From NCBI GenBank assembly GCA_902799905.1, contig CADCCB010000017.1:41036-105035 (forward strand): DNA of 64,000 nucleotides. The letters are read 5' to 3'. A program made the translations under genes and the position numbers. The stretch comes from an uncultured Prevotellaceae bacterium. Lineage in GTDB: Bacteria > Bacteroidota > Bacteroidia > Bacteroidales > Bacteroidaceae. The notes under the pieces were generated by a model that was not told the DNA's origin, made no database searches, and was given only the letters and a program-made list of their open reading frames with translations. Positions 49,866-58,956 of the stretch are shown here, in pieces (the stretch's first letter is position 1; each line of letters begins with the position of its first letter).

Positions 49866-49881
49866 ATCTTTATGGTATTAC

Positions 49882-51237
49882 TTATTTATATATTGCTTTG
49901 CCATCTTTGCTAGCAGGGTTGGTACCTTCCTGATTCTGGTCATCAGGTGTTTTATTATCGGTGCTCCCTTGGGTATGTTCCTTCTCAGTGGCAGGCTTAA
50001 CAGTCTTATTGGTCTTATTATTCCCAGTTCCTTGTTCGTCAGTACCGTCAGACACTTCGTCCACTTCTCCTTCGTTAGTTACCAGCTCTTGGGGTGTCAC
50101 GACTTCATCTTCCTCTTGAGTAATGATACGGGATGGTGGATTAGGAGCAGGATTGGGGGAGATGGTCTCGACGTTCGTGTTATCAGTCGTTGGCTCAGCT
50201 TCGTCTTTATTGATGAAGAGGCTGACTAGGAAGGTTACTAACAGACCGAAAAGGAATGCCAGGATGGGCACCACTACGAACTTGATGATGGGACCGATGA
50301 TGCTGGTCTTCTCACCCACATCCATATAGATACGCTCTGCCGTCGGATCAGGCAGGGGTACAGACGGGGTCTTTACCACAGGAGCCTGTTGGGTGCTCTG
50401 GGTACTCTGGGTGCTCTGAGGGCTTTGCGGCCTAGTGGGTTGTGGGGCGCTCTGGGTGTCTTGTGTGACAGGCGTAGGCTCTGGCCGTGGTGTCGTGTTC
50501 ACTGGTGTCGTGCTCACAGGTTTGGGCGTCGTGCTCACAGGCTGTGGTGCCACCTGTGGTTCCGGCTGAGGTTTTGGTTGTGGCTTTGGAGGTGCTGGTG
50601 GCGGTGTCATGGGCAGGGGAATCTGCAGGTCGCTGACAACGGCGGGATAGACCGTCGTGTTGCCTTTTTCGCCAATCACCACTTTCTTATAGCCCTGCAA
50701 TTCGGGATAATGCACGTTCCTGAAGAAGTCGGCCATCTGTGCTGGTGGCAACAAAAGCACAGCATCGTCGGCTCCCTGCATGGGATAGACGCGGTCGTAG
50801 GAGGGAATGAGGCTGTAGCCGTCGACGATGCTCTTGAACAACTGCTCGTCTGGCAGCACCTGTTTGAAGTTGCGGGTCTCGCTGAGACTCGACTTCTGGG
50901 TCATGCACTCCTTGAGGAAGGTGTCTTGAACAGCCATCAATACTGTCAGGGGACTCTCATCGTTGGCCAGGCGGTAGCCGTTGGGTATGCCGATGGCCAT
51001 CTTCAACGCGCCAGGACGTACTGACATGTAACTGCTGACATGATTCTGCACCAAGGTGTACTGGGTGAACTTCTCACCAGTCTCCAGCACGAAGAAATAG
51101 GAGTTCTCCTCCATGCCGGGTGGGATGAGGTTCTCCAACGGCTGCACAGGATTATTGATCCAGTAGAGCGGCTGGAAACCACTATTGCTGTTCTGGTTGC
51201 CAAAAATGGCAAGCGTGATTCTCGGATTGTCCATCAT
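49882..51237 (-). CDS. Proline-linker, single-span membrane protein paired with the GTPase-like gene
   Basis: A 451-aa protein. Residues 1-205 form a soluble domain beginning MMDNPRITLAIFGNQNSNSG, of unknown family; position and feel recall GTPase-associated proteins of NTP-dependent conflict systems (GAP1-type), but I cannot prove that. Residues about 210-295 are a linker rich in Pro, Gln, Thr and Lys with STQ and PKPQ repeats. One membrane helix (about 312-342) is followed by a strongly acidic, Asn/Thr-rich tail. The plan is a cytoplasmic domain tethered through a flexible linker to the inner membrane. It starts 13 nt after the GTPase-like gene. Confidence 0.6.
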   Translation of the reverse strand: MMDNPRITLAIFGNQNSNSGFQPLYWINNPVQPLENLIPPGMEENSYFFVLETGEKFTQYTLVQNHVSSYMSVRPGALKMAIGIPNGYRLANDESPLTVLMAVQDTFLKECMTQKSSLSETRNFKQVLPDEQLFKSIVDGYSLIPSYDRVYPMQGADDAVLLLPPAQMADFFRNVHYPELQGYKKVVIGEKGNTTVYPAVVSDLQIPLPMTPPPAPPKPQPKPQPEPQVAPQPVSTTPKPVSTTPVNTTPRPEPTPVTQDTQSAPQPTRPQSPQSTQSTQSTQQAPVVKTPSVPLPDPTAERIYMDVGEKTSIIGPIIKFVVVPILAFLFGLLVTFLVSLFINKDEAEPTTDNTNVETISPNPAPNPPSRIITQEEDEVVTPQELVTNEGEVDEVSDGTDEQGTGNNKTNKTVKPATEKEHTQGSTDNKTPDDQNQEGTNPASKDGKAIYK

Positions 51238-51250
51238 ATTGCGTCAGACT

Positions 51251-53032
51251 TTAGTTGAACACATTCTTCAGTTTGTCGCCAAAGCCGCCAGTGCTGAAGG
51301 TCTCCGTGTTGCTGCGGAGCACCTGTACCAGTTTCTTGGCGTCGCGGTCGCTGTACTTATAGATGCCACCCACATAGAACTGTCCGAGGCTGAAGGTATA
51401 GAGTTTGGGCCGGCCTCCGTTACCACGGTTGATGTCGAACTCACGACAGAGGGCCGTCAGCGGGGCGATGATGTTCTCGTAGTTGTCGCGGAAGTGCTGC
51501 AGGGCTTTCTGGTCGCGTTCTTCCTCGGAACCCAGGGTGTCCGACTTCGTGACGATGATATTGATAGCCTCCACCTTTTTCAGGATGTGTTTGTTCTCCG
51601 GCTGTCTCAGCAGGTCGACCATACGCTTGAGGATGATGCGCTGGTTGACATTCTTGCGGATGAGGTAACTGCCTTCTGGGTCTTCTACCAGATGGTTGAA
51701 GGCCACGATGCGGGCTGTGGGGTCAACGATGATGAAGAATACCTTGCGGTTGTTGTTGCATAGCAGTTGGGTGGCACCATTGCCCATGTCCTCAAACGAG
51801 ATCTTGCCGTTCTCGTTGTCGGCAATCTTGAAGGCGAAGTCCTCACCTGACATCTCCACGAGGTTCAGCATGTGCTTCTTCGTACCTTCCATAATCTCTG
51901 CCTCGATGGTAGCCACAAAGTCCTTTGGCGTTTGGCCGATGGTCAGTCCTGCCTTCAGGTACTGGTCGAGGGCGCTGGAGTAGGGGCCTCCCGCCCTGAC
52001 GGTATCCACGTCGATGGTTGTGCATCCGATGAGTCCCATCAGGATACAGGTCTTTCCCGTCGAGGGGATGCCGAAGAGGAACACGTCCGTGTGGCCATCG
52101 GCACAAACCTTTCGGCACTTGGCAATTTCGGCGTTGATATCAGGCAACTCGTTCTTGATGCGCTCCAGGTTCTTCAGTATCTCGATAGACTCCTTGGTGG
52201 CCACGTTTTCGGCTATCAGTTCTTCTTCTGTGAAGATACCGTTGTCGAGATAGTAGAGCAGGTTCTCGATAGGATAGTTGCTCTGCAGTTCCACCATACC
52301 CTGCACCTCGTCGGCCTTCAGCATCTTGAGCAGTTCCTCTGCCTCGTCGCCGAAGGGGCTCAGCGGATGGGCTTTGATGTACTCGCTGGTGGCTATGAGA
52401 TCGTATTGCTGCTTCACGGCGTCCCACTCGTCGAAGCAGGTCTTTGCATTCCTGGCTTCAGTGGCGCTCAGACCATCAGGGAAGTACTCGAGGTACTTGT
52501 TGGCAGCATCGATGATGTCGAAGATCTGCTTGAGCAGGACCCACACACGATCGTCAATCTCGTCTATATGGCAGGTCTCTGGATATTTCTCCTTATGGGC
52601 CAACAGCGATTCCACGCTGTCCTGGTCCACAGCCTTCCAGTCGGCTTCCTCGATGTCACCCATTTTGACCTTGATTTCACCCTTGATACGTTCGATGATG
52701 GCGTTGGCATCGTCGACATGGTTGCCCACAGGACGGCTGAGGCTCCATTTGTCCTGGTAGGCCCTGACGGAAGCAAGCCGTGACTTGAGTTCGTCGAGTT
52801 CCAGTCCGCTGACGTTCGATGCAGCCTCGATGGCTCGCCACTCTGCCTGCTCCTGCGGGTTGGGCCGCGAGTTCAGTATGGCTTCGATGGCCTTCTTGCG
52901 GTCATCGCTCAGTGCCGGGAGGTCTTCTGGGTAGCGTACGAAGCCTTTGTCGATATATTCCACCAACTTGGCGATGGGCAGTTTGTTGCACTGGGCATTC
53001 AACTGCTGTATCTGTTGTTCTGATAGTGCCAT
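51251..53032 (-). CDS. P-loop GTPase-like protein with helical N-terminal region
   Basis: A 593-aa protein. Residues 1-310 are helical and acidic, with repeat-like segments (VESLLAHKEKYPETCHID, ALSDDRKKAIEAIL). The NTPase domain begins with LFGIPSTGKTCIL (Walker A, 321-328), has a G3-like VEMSGEDFA (392-400) and a G4-like IIVTKSD (TKSD 495-498, in place of NKxD). This is consistent with the TRAFAC GTPase class, for example the 'double-GTPase' type reported in NTP-dependent bacterial conflict operons. No membrane segment. It is flanked by membrane proteins on both sides in the operon, so it probably works at the inner membrane. Confidence 0.7.
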   Translation of the reverse strand: MALSEQQIQQLNAQCNKLPIAKLVEYIDKGFVRYPEDLPALSDDRKKAIEAILNSRPNPQEQAEWRAIEAASNVSGLELDELKSRLASVRAYQDKWSLSRPVGNHVDDANAIIERIKGEIKVKMGDIEEADWKAVDQDSVESLLAHKEKYPETCHIDEIDDRVWVLLKQIFDIIDAANKYLEYFPDGLSATEARNAKTCFDEWDAVKQQYDLIATSEYIKAHPLSPFGDEAEELLKMLKADEVQGMVELQSNYPIENLLYYLDNGIFTEEELIAENVATKESIEILKNLERIKNELPDINAEIAKCRKVCADGHTDVFLFGIPSTGKTCILMGLIGCTTIDVDTVRAGGPYSSALDQYLKAGLTIGQTPKDFVATIEAEIMEGTKKHMLNLVEMSGEDFAFKIADNENGKISFEDMGNGATQLLCNNNRKVFFIIVDPTARIVAFNHLVEDPEGSYLIRKNVNQRIILKRMVDLLRQPENKHILKKVEAINIIVTKSDTLGSEEERDQKALQHFRDNYENIIAPLTALCREFDINRGNGGRPKLYTFSLGQFYVGGIYKYSDRDAKKLVQVLRSNTETFSTGGFGDKLKNVFN

Positions 53033-53060
53033 ATCTCTCTGTTTTCTGCTTGTCAGGTTG

Positions 53061-54032
53061 TTAGATGCTCAGACCGCCGTCGTTCACGGGGATGTTCTTG
53101 TTGGTCTTGATGCGGTTACGCTTTGTGCGATAGGCCACGATGTAGTTGAACAGGATCATCACGTGGATCACGATGCAGATGATGATGCCTATGATGGAGT
53201 AACTGCTCATGTCGATGAACCTGTTGGCAAACGTGGCAGCGATGGGGTAGGCGTTGGCTTCGTGATTCTTGACGATGTCAGAGACGTCGGCCTCGTTCTT
53301 GTGGATGACAGGGAAGGGCAGGCCTGCCGATATCTCCTCGAGTTTGGCCGTCACCTGTGGAGCGAGGTCCTTCATGGTTGCCACTGCCTCAGGAATCTTC
53401 AGCACGCTCCAACCCTGGATCTGCTCTGAGCAGCGTTCCAGTTCCTCGTCCCATGCGTCGTAGAAACTGCTTTGCGACTGGTCCGTGACATTCTCAATCC
53501 TGTCCTGCCACTTGTCCTTGAAGTTGGCGATGCTGGTGGCAGTCAGTTCGAAACCGTTGGCATTGACGAATTCCATCAGGCTGTCAGAGACTTCGCCCTG
53601 CGAAGCCAGTTCCAAGCCCGTGATGGTGTTGGTAAGTGCAGCGTTCTCCGTTGCCTGGAACGTCTCAATGCCCTGGCGAATCAGTCTGATGTCCTCTGTG
53701 GCAGCCGTCTTCAGTTCGTCGGATGAGGCGTAGATGGTGGCAAAGCGGGCCACCTTGTTGCTCGACAGTACGGCGATGACGATGTAGAGGAAGAGCAGGA
53801 TGCCCTCGATGACGCGCCATTTCATCAGGTCGGCGTCAGCCCCCTTGGCCTTGATGAGCAGCCAGAGCAGGATGCCGAAGCCAGCCGTCCAGGCCGATGC
53901 CTTCAGTATGGCGATGCCGAGGTTGTCGCCAGAATAGAAATATCCTAGGAAAAGGAATACCAGCAGTATCACGATGCCGATGGTGGCAATGATGTTAGCC
54001 AGTGATATGCCGTTGCTTTTGTTTTGTGCCAT
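53061..54032 (-). CDS. Multi-pass membrane protein of unknown family
   Basis: A 323-aa protein. Three membrane segments lie near the N-terminus (about residues 11-30, 38-60 and 72-90) and one near the end (about 275-298), enclosing a helical domain of about 180 residues (ATEDIRLIRQGIETFQATEN, KDKWQDRIENVTDQSQSSF) that would face the periplasm by the positive-inside rule, since the ends are Lys/Arg-rich (YRTKRNRIKTNKN). This layout resembles sensor or channel subunits. I recognise no family. It sits between the subtilisin and GTPase-like genes. Confidence 0.6.
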   Translation of the reverse strand: MAQNKSNGISLANIIATIGIVILLVFLFLGYFYSGDNLGIAILKASAWTAGFGILLWLLIKAKGADADLMKWRVIEGILLFLYIVIAVLSSNKVARFATIYASSDELKTAATEDIRLIRQGIETFQATENAALTNTITGLELASQGEVSDSLMEFVNANGFELTATSIANFKDKWQDRIENVTDQSQSSFYDAWDEELERCSEQIQGWSVLKIPEAVATMKDLAPQVTAKLEEISAGLPFPVIHKNEADVSDIVKNHEANAYPIAATFANRFIDMSSYSIIGIIICIVIHVMILFNYIVAYRTKRNRIKTNKNIPVNDGGLSI

Positions 54033-54051
54033 AGTCTAGGTTGATAAACTG

Positions 54052-56049
54052 TTAATCGTCGTTACGCTCTGTGACCTTACGCAGGTAATAGGGCGTGGCT
54101 GTGCCGTATTGTGAACTGTGGTAGCATTGCACCTTCTGATCTTCGTCAGGCGTGCAGAAATAGGTGGCCACTACGTATTTGTTTTGTGCATTGGGGTTGG
54201 TGGCCTCCTGCAGTTGGGTGAGCACCACCTTGTCCTGTTCCCATTGGATGCTGATGGGAGCCGTGAAGTCCAACTTCGAGGTCTCCTCGTAGTAGATAAT
54301 CTGGCCGGAACTCTCAGAGTCAATCTGGAAGTAGAGGCGGAGCATCTCGTCGGTCATGTTGCCGCCAGTGGTCTTGTGCAGCAGTTGCGTGCTCTGCCAC
54401 AAGCCCTCGAACTGGCTGTGGTCGTCCTGAATCTCGTCCATGCGGGCATAGTCGTCGTTGTTCTGTACCCTGAGCAGGGCATCCTTGATCTGCAACAGTT
54501 TGCCTATCTCAGGATTGCTGTCGATGGGCTTACCCGTCTCACGCAGTATCTGGATGATGTCGGGGGTCGTCAGGTTGGGATCGAGACTCTTCATCAGGGC
54601 AACGGCACCCGTCACGATGGGAGCCGAGAAACTGGTGCCCTGTCCCCATTCCAGGGGGATATAGTCGTTGTAGGGGCAAGCGCCGAAGATGTTGACGCCA
54701 GGAGCCGAGATGGTGGACTCTGCTACATTCTGTTCCTCGAAGTTGCCGTAGTTGCTGAAACCGGCTTTCTGCAGGTTGGTATCGACGGCAGAGACCTTGA
54801 TGGAACGGTCGCCACGCTTACTGGGGTCGAGGGCCGTGAACAGGTTCTCGTTGCCTGCTGCCCACACCACGGTGACGTTGCGTGCGTTAGCCAGGTCGAA
54901 GGCATAGTCCCAGACGGCCTCCTCCTCCTTGCGCCACTCCTGACTTAACTGGATCTGCTCCTCTGGTGTGAGGCTGTAGATGGGTGAGTCCTCAGGATAG
55001 GCATCGCCAGCGGAGATGTTCACCACGTTGGCACCCTGATAGATGGCGTAGAGCAGGCCCTGGAGGAGCGTCAGCGACGTGAACTGGTGGCCGGCGCTGA
55101 TGGGCATGAACTTACAGTTGGGGGCGATGCCTGCTGTGCCACGGTTGTTGTCCATGTTGCCCAGCGTGGTGCATGCTACGAGTGAGCCGTGCTTGAACGG
55201 GGCGTCGGCGCATCCCTCCTGGGGAGGAGCCACATTGCCTGAGCGACGGGGTACGCAGAACGGACTGACCACGCGGTCACTGTTCAGTTCGTCGTGATTC
55301 AGGTCGAAATAACTGTCGATGATGGCTACCGTCACGTCAGGACTGCCCTTGGTGATCTCCCAAGCCTCGTAGGCCTGGATGGGGGCGAAGTGCCAGGTGT
55401 AGTCTGGATACTGGAAAGCGGGGTCGTTGGGACGGTTGCTCTGGAAACTGCCCATCACGCTTTCAGGAAACACCAGGAAGTTGATGTCTGTGATCTGCTG
55501 AGGCAGGTTCTGGATCATCGCGTCGCGCTCTTCCGTTGGCACCTCTATCTGCAGGGCCTTCGTCAGAGGGTCGTAGAAGCGGATGGTGTATTCATCGCCA
55601 GGATAGAGTTGCTTGAACTCGTCGGCAAACTGACGAAAGGTCTCGTCCTCGGCATCAGAGTCGAGGATGACGTTCAGACGGTCGCCTACGGTCTGCTGTC
55701 CCAGACTGTCCTGTACGATATCGCCGTCATCATAGGGCGGTATGTAGTTGTCGTCAGGGTTCGGCAGGTTCTCACCCGGGTTGGGGATGTTGCGCGGAAT
55801 GTCAATCATCGTGTCGATGTCCACATGCGGGTTGGGGTTCTCACCAGTGGGATTGGTGATCTCGGTAGGTGTCGGGCGGAACGGGTTCGAGCAACTGCAC
55901 ATCTTGAACATGCTGAGCAGGAACATCAGCGTGAGCAGGAGCAGCAAGTACAGCAACAGCCGTCCTAAACATCCAAGGCATCCCCAGGGCTTCCAGAAGG
56001 GTTCGTGCCAGTTTACCGTGCCTTTCGGGCCAAAATAGATTTTCCTCAT
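54052..56049 (-). CDS. Membrane-anchored subtilisin-like serine protease (S8)
   Basis: A 665-aa protein. A Cys-containing N-terminal segment (PWGCLGCLGR) leads into a membrane helix (about 29-48), then CSCSN and a Pro/Asn-rich linker. Residues about 118-200 look like an inhibitor I9-type propeptide. The protease domain holds Asp245 (VAIIDSYFD), His287 (FKHGSLVAC), the oxyanion Asn400 (WAAGNEN) and Ser473 (GTSFSAP), so the triad is complete. A C-terminal domain (about 530-665) may bind substrate or partners. It starts 6 nt after the SrfC-like gene. A regulated protease at the membrane beside NTPases suggests signal relay or maturation of a partner. Confidence 0.88.
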   Translation of the reverse strand: MRKIYFGPKGTVNWHEPFWKPWGCLGCLGRLLLYLLLLLTLMFLLSMFKMCSCSNPFRPTPTEITNPTGENPNPHVDIDTMIDIPRNIPNPGENLPNPDDNYIPPYDDGDIVQDSLGQQTVGDRLNVILDSDAEDETFRQFADEFKQLYPGDEYTIRFYDPLTKALQIEVPTEERDAMIQNLPQQITDINFLVFPESVMGSFQSNRPNDPAFQYPDYTWHFAPIQAYEAWEITKGSPDVTVAIIDSYFDLNHDELNSDRVVSPFCVPRRSGNVAPPQEGCADAPFKHGSLVACTTLGNMDNNRGTAGIAPNCKFMPISAGHQFTSLTLLQGLLYAIYQGANVVNISAGDAYPEDSPIYSLTPEEQIQLSQEWRKEEEAVWDYAFDLANARNVTVVWAAGNENLFTALDPSKRGDRSIKVSAVDTNLQKAGFSNYGNFEEQNVAESTISAPGVNIFGACPYNDYIPLEWGQGTSFSAPIVTGAVALMKSLDPNLTTPDIIQILRETGKPIDSNPEIGKLLQIKDALLRVQNNDDYARMDEIQDDHSQFEGLWQSTQLLHKTTGGNMTDEMLRLYFQIDSESSGQIIYYEETSKLDFTAPISIQWEQDKVVLTQLQEATNPNAQNKYVVATYFCTPDEDQKVQCYHSSQYGTATPYYLRKVTERNDD

Positions 56050-56055
56050 ATTGTC

Positions 56056-58929
56056 TTATGATAGTTCGTTGATGATTTTGGTTAATTGCTCGTTGGCCTC
56101 GTGGTCGTAGTCGGGTATGTTCAGATGGGTGATGAACGATACGAGCATGTACTCGAGCCATGAGTAGTAGTTGTTCTCGAAGGCCGTGGTCAGCGCCTTG
56201 GGGCTGGAGGTCAGTTCGTCGAACATAGCGGTCAGTTCCTCTTCCTCGAAGGTCGAGGGGCGAGGCTTCTCAATATAGTTGAATGCGGCCAGGTGGCGTT
56301 TCTCGGCTATCTGACGGGCCTTGTTCACCTCGTCGGCATCGAGCAGGTGATAGCCCAGATCGATGACGAAACTGTTGATGGTGCTGGCCAGGATGTCGGC
56401 GATGAGGCTCTCGTTGATGGAGAACACGTTGACCACGTTGACATATTCTGCGATGGTGGCTGCCAGCAGGTCCTCCAGGTGCAGGCTCTTGCTGGTCTCC
56501 ACGATCTCGTCCACGAGGTCAGCCATCACGTCCTTGTCGAACTGGTGGTTGTTTGTCATCTGGTTCATGAACTCCAGTGACTTGATCTGGTTCTTCCAGA
56601 GCGTGTAGACCTCCTCGGCGATGATGACCGAGTTGAGTTTCTTCTTGAACGAGCCGTCAAAGAGTTTCTTGTAGTCCACGTTGCGCTTGATGAGGAAGGC
56701 CTCTGCGTCTTCTTGGGTGTCCAGAGCGTAGACATCCATCAGTACCTGCCAGCGTTCTTCGTTGTTCTTGCAGGCTTTCAGGGCCTGTCCGCAGCGCTTC
56801 ACGATAATCTCGTAGTTGCTGGTGTCGTGGATCTTCTCGCTCAGTTTGCCGCTCTGTATGAGTTCGTGGATGGCCTGCAGGCTCTTCGTCTCCGTCAGTT
56901 CGAGCGACTGCAGCAGGTGTCCGAAGAAGTAACTGTCCTCGTTGCAGGTGAAGTCCATCTCGCGGATAATCTGGTTGGCCTTGCGGATATTCTTCTTCAG
57001 TTGCTCGTCGGCGTTCTCAGAGACGTGGAATTCTTTCATGATGGTGATGACGCGGTTCACGTTCTTGGCAGTGATGTCCTGGAACTGCTGTTCGCGTGCC
57101 TTGTCCATGCGCTTGGCCACCTTGTCGAGGTTCTGCATCACCCAGAGCGCACCGTCGTTGTTCATCGTGGCCACGACATCCCATGAGAGGGCTGGGTCGG
57201 CAAAGTACTGCTGCACGAATTCATCCTCGACGAAGGTTTTGCGCATCATGTCGTAGTATTCCTCGCTCATGATCAGTCCTGTCTCACGGCCTTCTGTTTC
57301 GAAGCCACTATAGAGGCCTGCCTTGGGCCCGGAGAACTTGAAGTCGCGCAGCATGTAACTGTTCTGGAAGTTCTCGCCCTCACGCGTCCAGTTCTTCATC
57401 CAGTCCACCACGTCGCGGTTGAAGCACTGGCGGTTCATCACCGTCTCGTAGCGTCCCCTCCAGCGCTGGTGTATGATAGGTTCTGTGGGAGTGGTCTTCT
57501 CTACACTCAGTTCCATGTCGAGGTTAAACATGGTGCCGATGTAGAATAGGGGCGACACTTCCGTCATTTGCAGTTTGCGGCGACGCTCCTCAGGTGTGGC
57601 ACCTACGTAGGTGTTGACCCATTCTTCCACCAATTTATATAAATAGGTGACGTCATTGTCCCTGTTATGGTGGCTATAGAGCAGGATGTTGATGCCCAGT
57701 TCCTCGTTGAACTTATTAAAGAGGTATGCCACTTTGCCACGCAGGAAGCAGTTGAGCAGCGTTCCCTTGTCGCTCAGTTTCGCCTCGTTCAGTTCCAGGC
57801 GCGAACGTGCACCAGGGAAGTCGAGCAGGTCGTTGTCGCGCAGCATCTCCATCTCGATGTCGTCGTGGGTCAGTCGGCTGGCCACGTCGCTGGCGATGTG
57901 TGAGAAGTCGTAGCGGCTTTTGCTGGAGAGGAAACTTTCTTCTATCTTGAAGATGACCTCGGAACAGATGGCGCAGACAGCACTCTTCGAGAAGTTGCTG
58001 GCGCGCTTGGTGAACTGTCCGTTCTCCTGCAGATAGACATCGGTGGTGAACGCTGTGGCGCCGTCGAGTATCTGGTTCAGACACTGCACGCTCATGATGG
58101 TGTTCTCCTTCACGCCTTGGTGCAGCACCGATTCGATGGGCAGGTAGATGTTGCGTGCGAAGTTGAACGTGCGCAGGATGTCGTAGAGCACGTTGTAGAG
58201 GTTAGTGATGTTTGGGTTCTTGTACCACAGGTTGCCAAAAATGTTGATATACTCCGACGACGGCACGCGGTCGATGATGAGCGACACGCGGTCGAAGAAG
58301 GCCGAGCGGTTGATGGACTGAGCCTCATTGTTATGCTTCTTGAAGTAGTCTTTCATGTAGAGCACGTCATCAGCACCAATAACGGGGTTGTCGATGAGAG
58401 GCTTCGAGCGGTAGGCCTCAGTAATGGCATCGCAGAGGGCCTCTATCTCCTTGTCGCTGTGTGAAGAACGCTCGGAAATGTCGTTGTAGTAACTGTCGGA
58501 CAGGATGAGGATGACGTCTGTCAGCGAGAAGGTGTTCACCATCACGGGCAGTTCGTAACTGTGGGCCTCCGGACGGCGCTTGAACGACGAGAAACGGCTC
58601 ACTACGCCTGTCGACTCGCGTCCGCCGCCTGTCTCGCTGGGCGGGTTGATGTCTTTCACGAAGTTGTACTGCTCGCTTCCTGCCTTCACCATGAATGGTT
58701 TGCCGTTGTCCTGCAGCAGGCAACTGATGAGGTAGGACTTACCTACCTGGCTCTTGCCGAAGGCTGCGATGCCAGGGTTGTTGATGGCGGCAGCGGCAAT
58801 CTTCTTCAGTTCCTTGCGGCATTCTATCAGGGGGATGAACTTCTGGTCGTACTGCTCAGGCTTGTTCTTCCTGATCCATGCCAGCGATTTGTTGATGGCC
58901 TCTATTTGCTTATAGATTTCCTGTATCAT
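56056..58929 (-). CDS. SrfC-like large P-loop NTPase
   Basis: A 957-aa protein. The P-loop GKSQVGKS at 58-65 (within NPGIAAFGKSQVGKSYLIS) and the later NDLLDFPGARSR (G3/Walker B-type DxPG, about 366-377) define an NTPase of GTPase type with a large insert between the motifs. The remaining 580 residues are helical. Size, motif layout and position directly after an SrfB-like gene fit the SrfC family (virulence factor, named from Salmonella SsrB-regulated genes), whose biochemical role is not established to my knowledge. It begins 27 nt after the SrfB-like gene. No signal peptide or membrane helix, so cytoplasmic. Confidence 0.65.
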   Translation of the reverse strand: MIQEIYKQIEAINKSLAWIRKNKPEQYDQKFIPLIECRKELKKIAAAAINNPGIAAFGKSQVGKSYLISCLLQDNGKPFMVKAGSEQYNFVKDINPPSETGGGRESTGVVSRFSSFKRRPEAHSYELPVMVNTFSLTDVILILSDSYYNDISERSSHSDKEIEALCDAITEAYRSKPLIDNPVIGADDVLYMKDYFKKHNNEAQSINRSAFFDRVSLIIDRVPSSEYINIFGNLWYKNPNITNLYNVLYDILRTFNFARNIYLPIESVLHQGVKENTIMSVQCLNQILDGATAFTTDVYLQENGQFTKRASNFSKSAVCAICSEVIFKIEESFLSSKSRYDFSHIASDVASRLTHDDIEMEMLRDNDLLDFPGARSRLELNEAKLSDKGTLLNCFLRGKVAYLFNKFNEELGINILLYSHHNRDNDVTYLYKLVEEWVNTYVGATPEERRRKLQMTEVSPLFYIGTMFNLDMELSVEKTTPTEPIIHQRWRGRYETVMNRQCFNRDVVDWMKNWTREGENFQNSYMLRDFKFSGPKAGLYSGFETEGRETGLIMSEEYYDMMRKTFVEDEFVQQYFADPALSWDVVATMNNDGALWVMQNLDKVAKRMDKAREQQFQDITAKNVNRVITIMKEFHVSENADEQLKKNIRKANQIIREMDFTCNEDSYFFGHLLQSLELTETKSLQAIHELIQSGKLSEKIHDTSNYEIIVKRCGQALKACKNNEERWQVLMDVYALDTQEDAEAFLIKRNVDYKKLFDGSFKKKLNSVIIAEEVYTLWKNQIKSLEFMNQMTNNHQFDKDVMADLVDEIVETSKSLHLEDLLAATIAEYVNVVNVFSINESLIADILASTINSFVIDLGYHLLDADEVNKARQIAEKRHLAAFNYIEKPRPSTFEEEELTAMFDELTSSPKALTTAFENNYYSWLEYMLVSFITHLNIPDYDHEANEQLTKIINELS

Positions 58930-58956
58930 AACTCTTTCTTGATTTCTTTGCTACTA

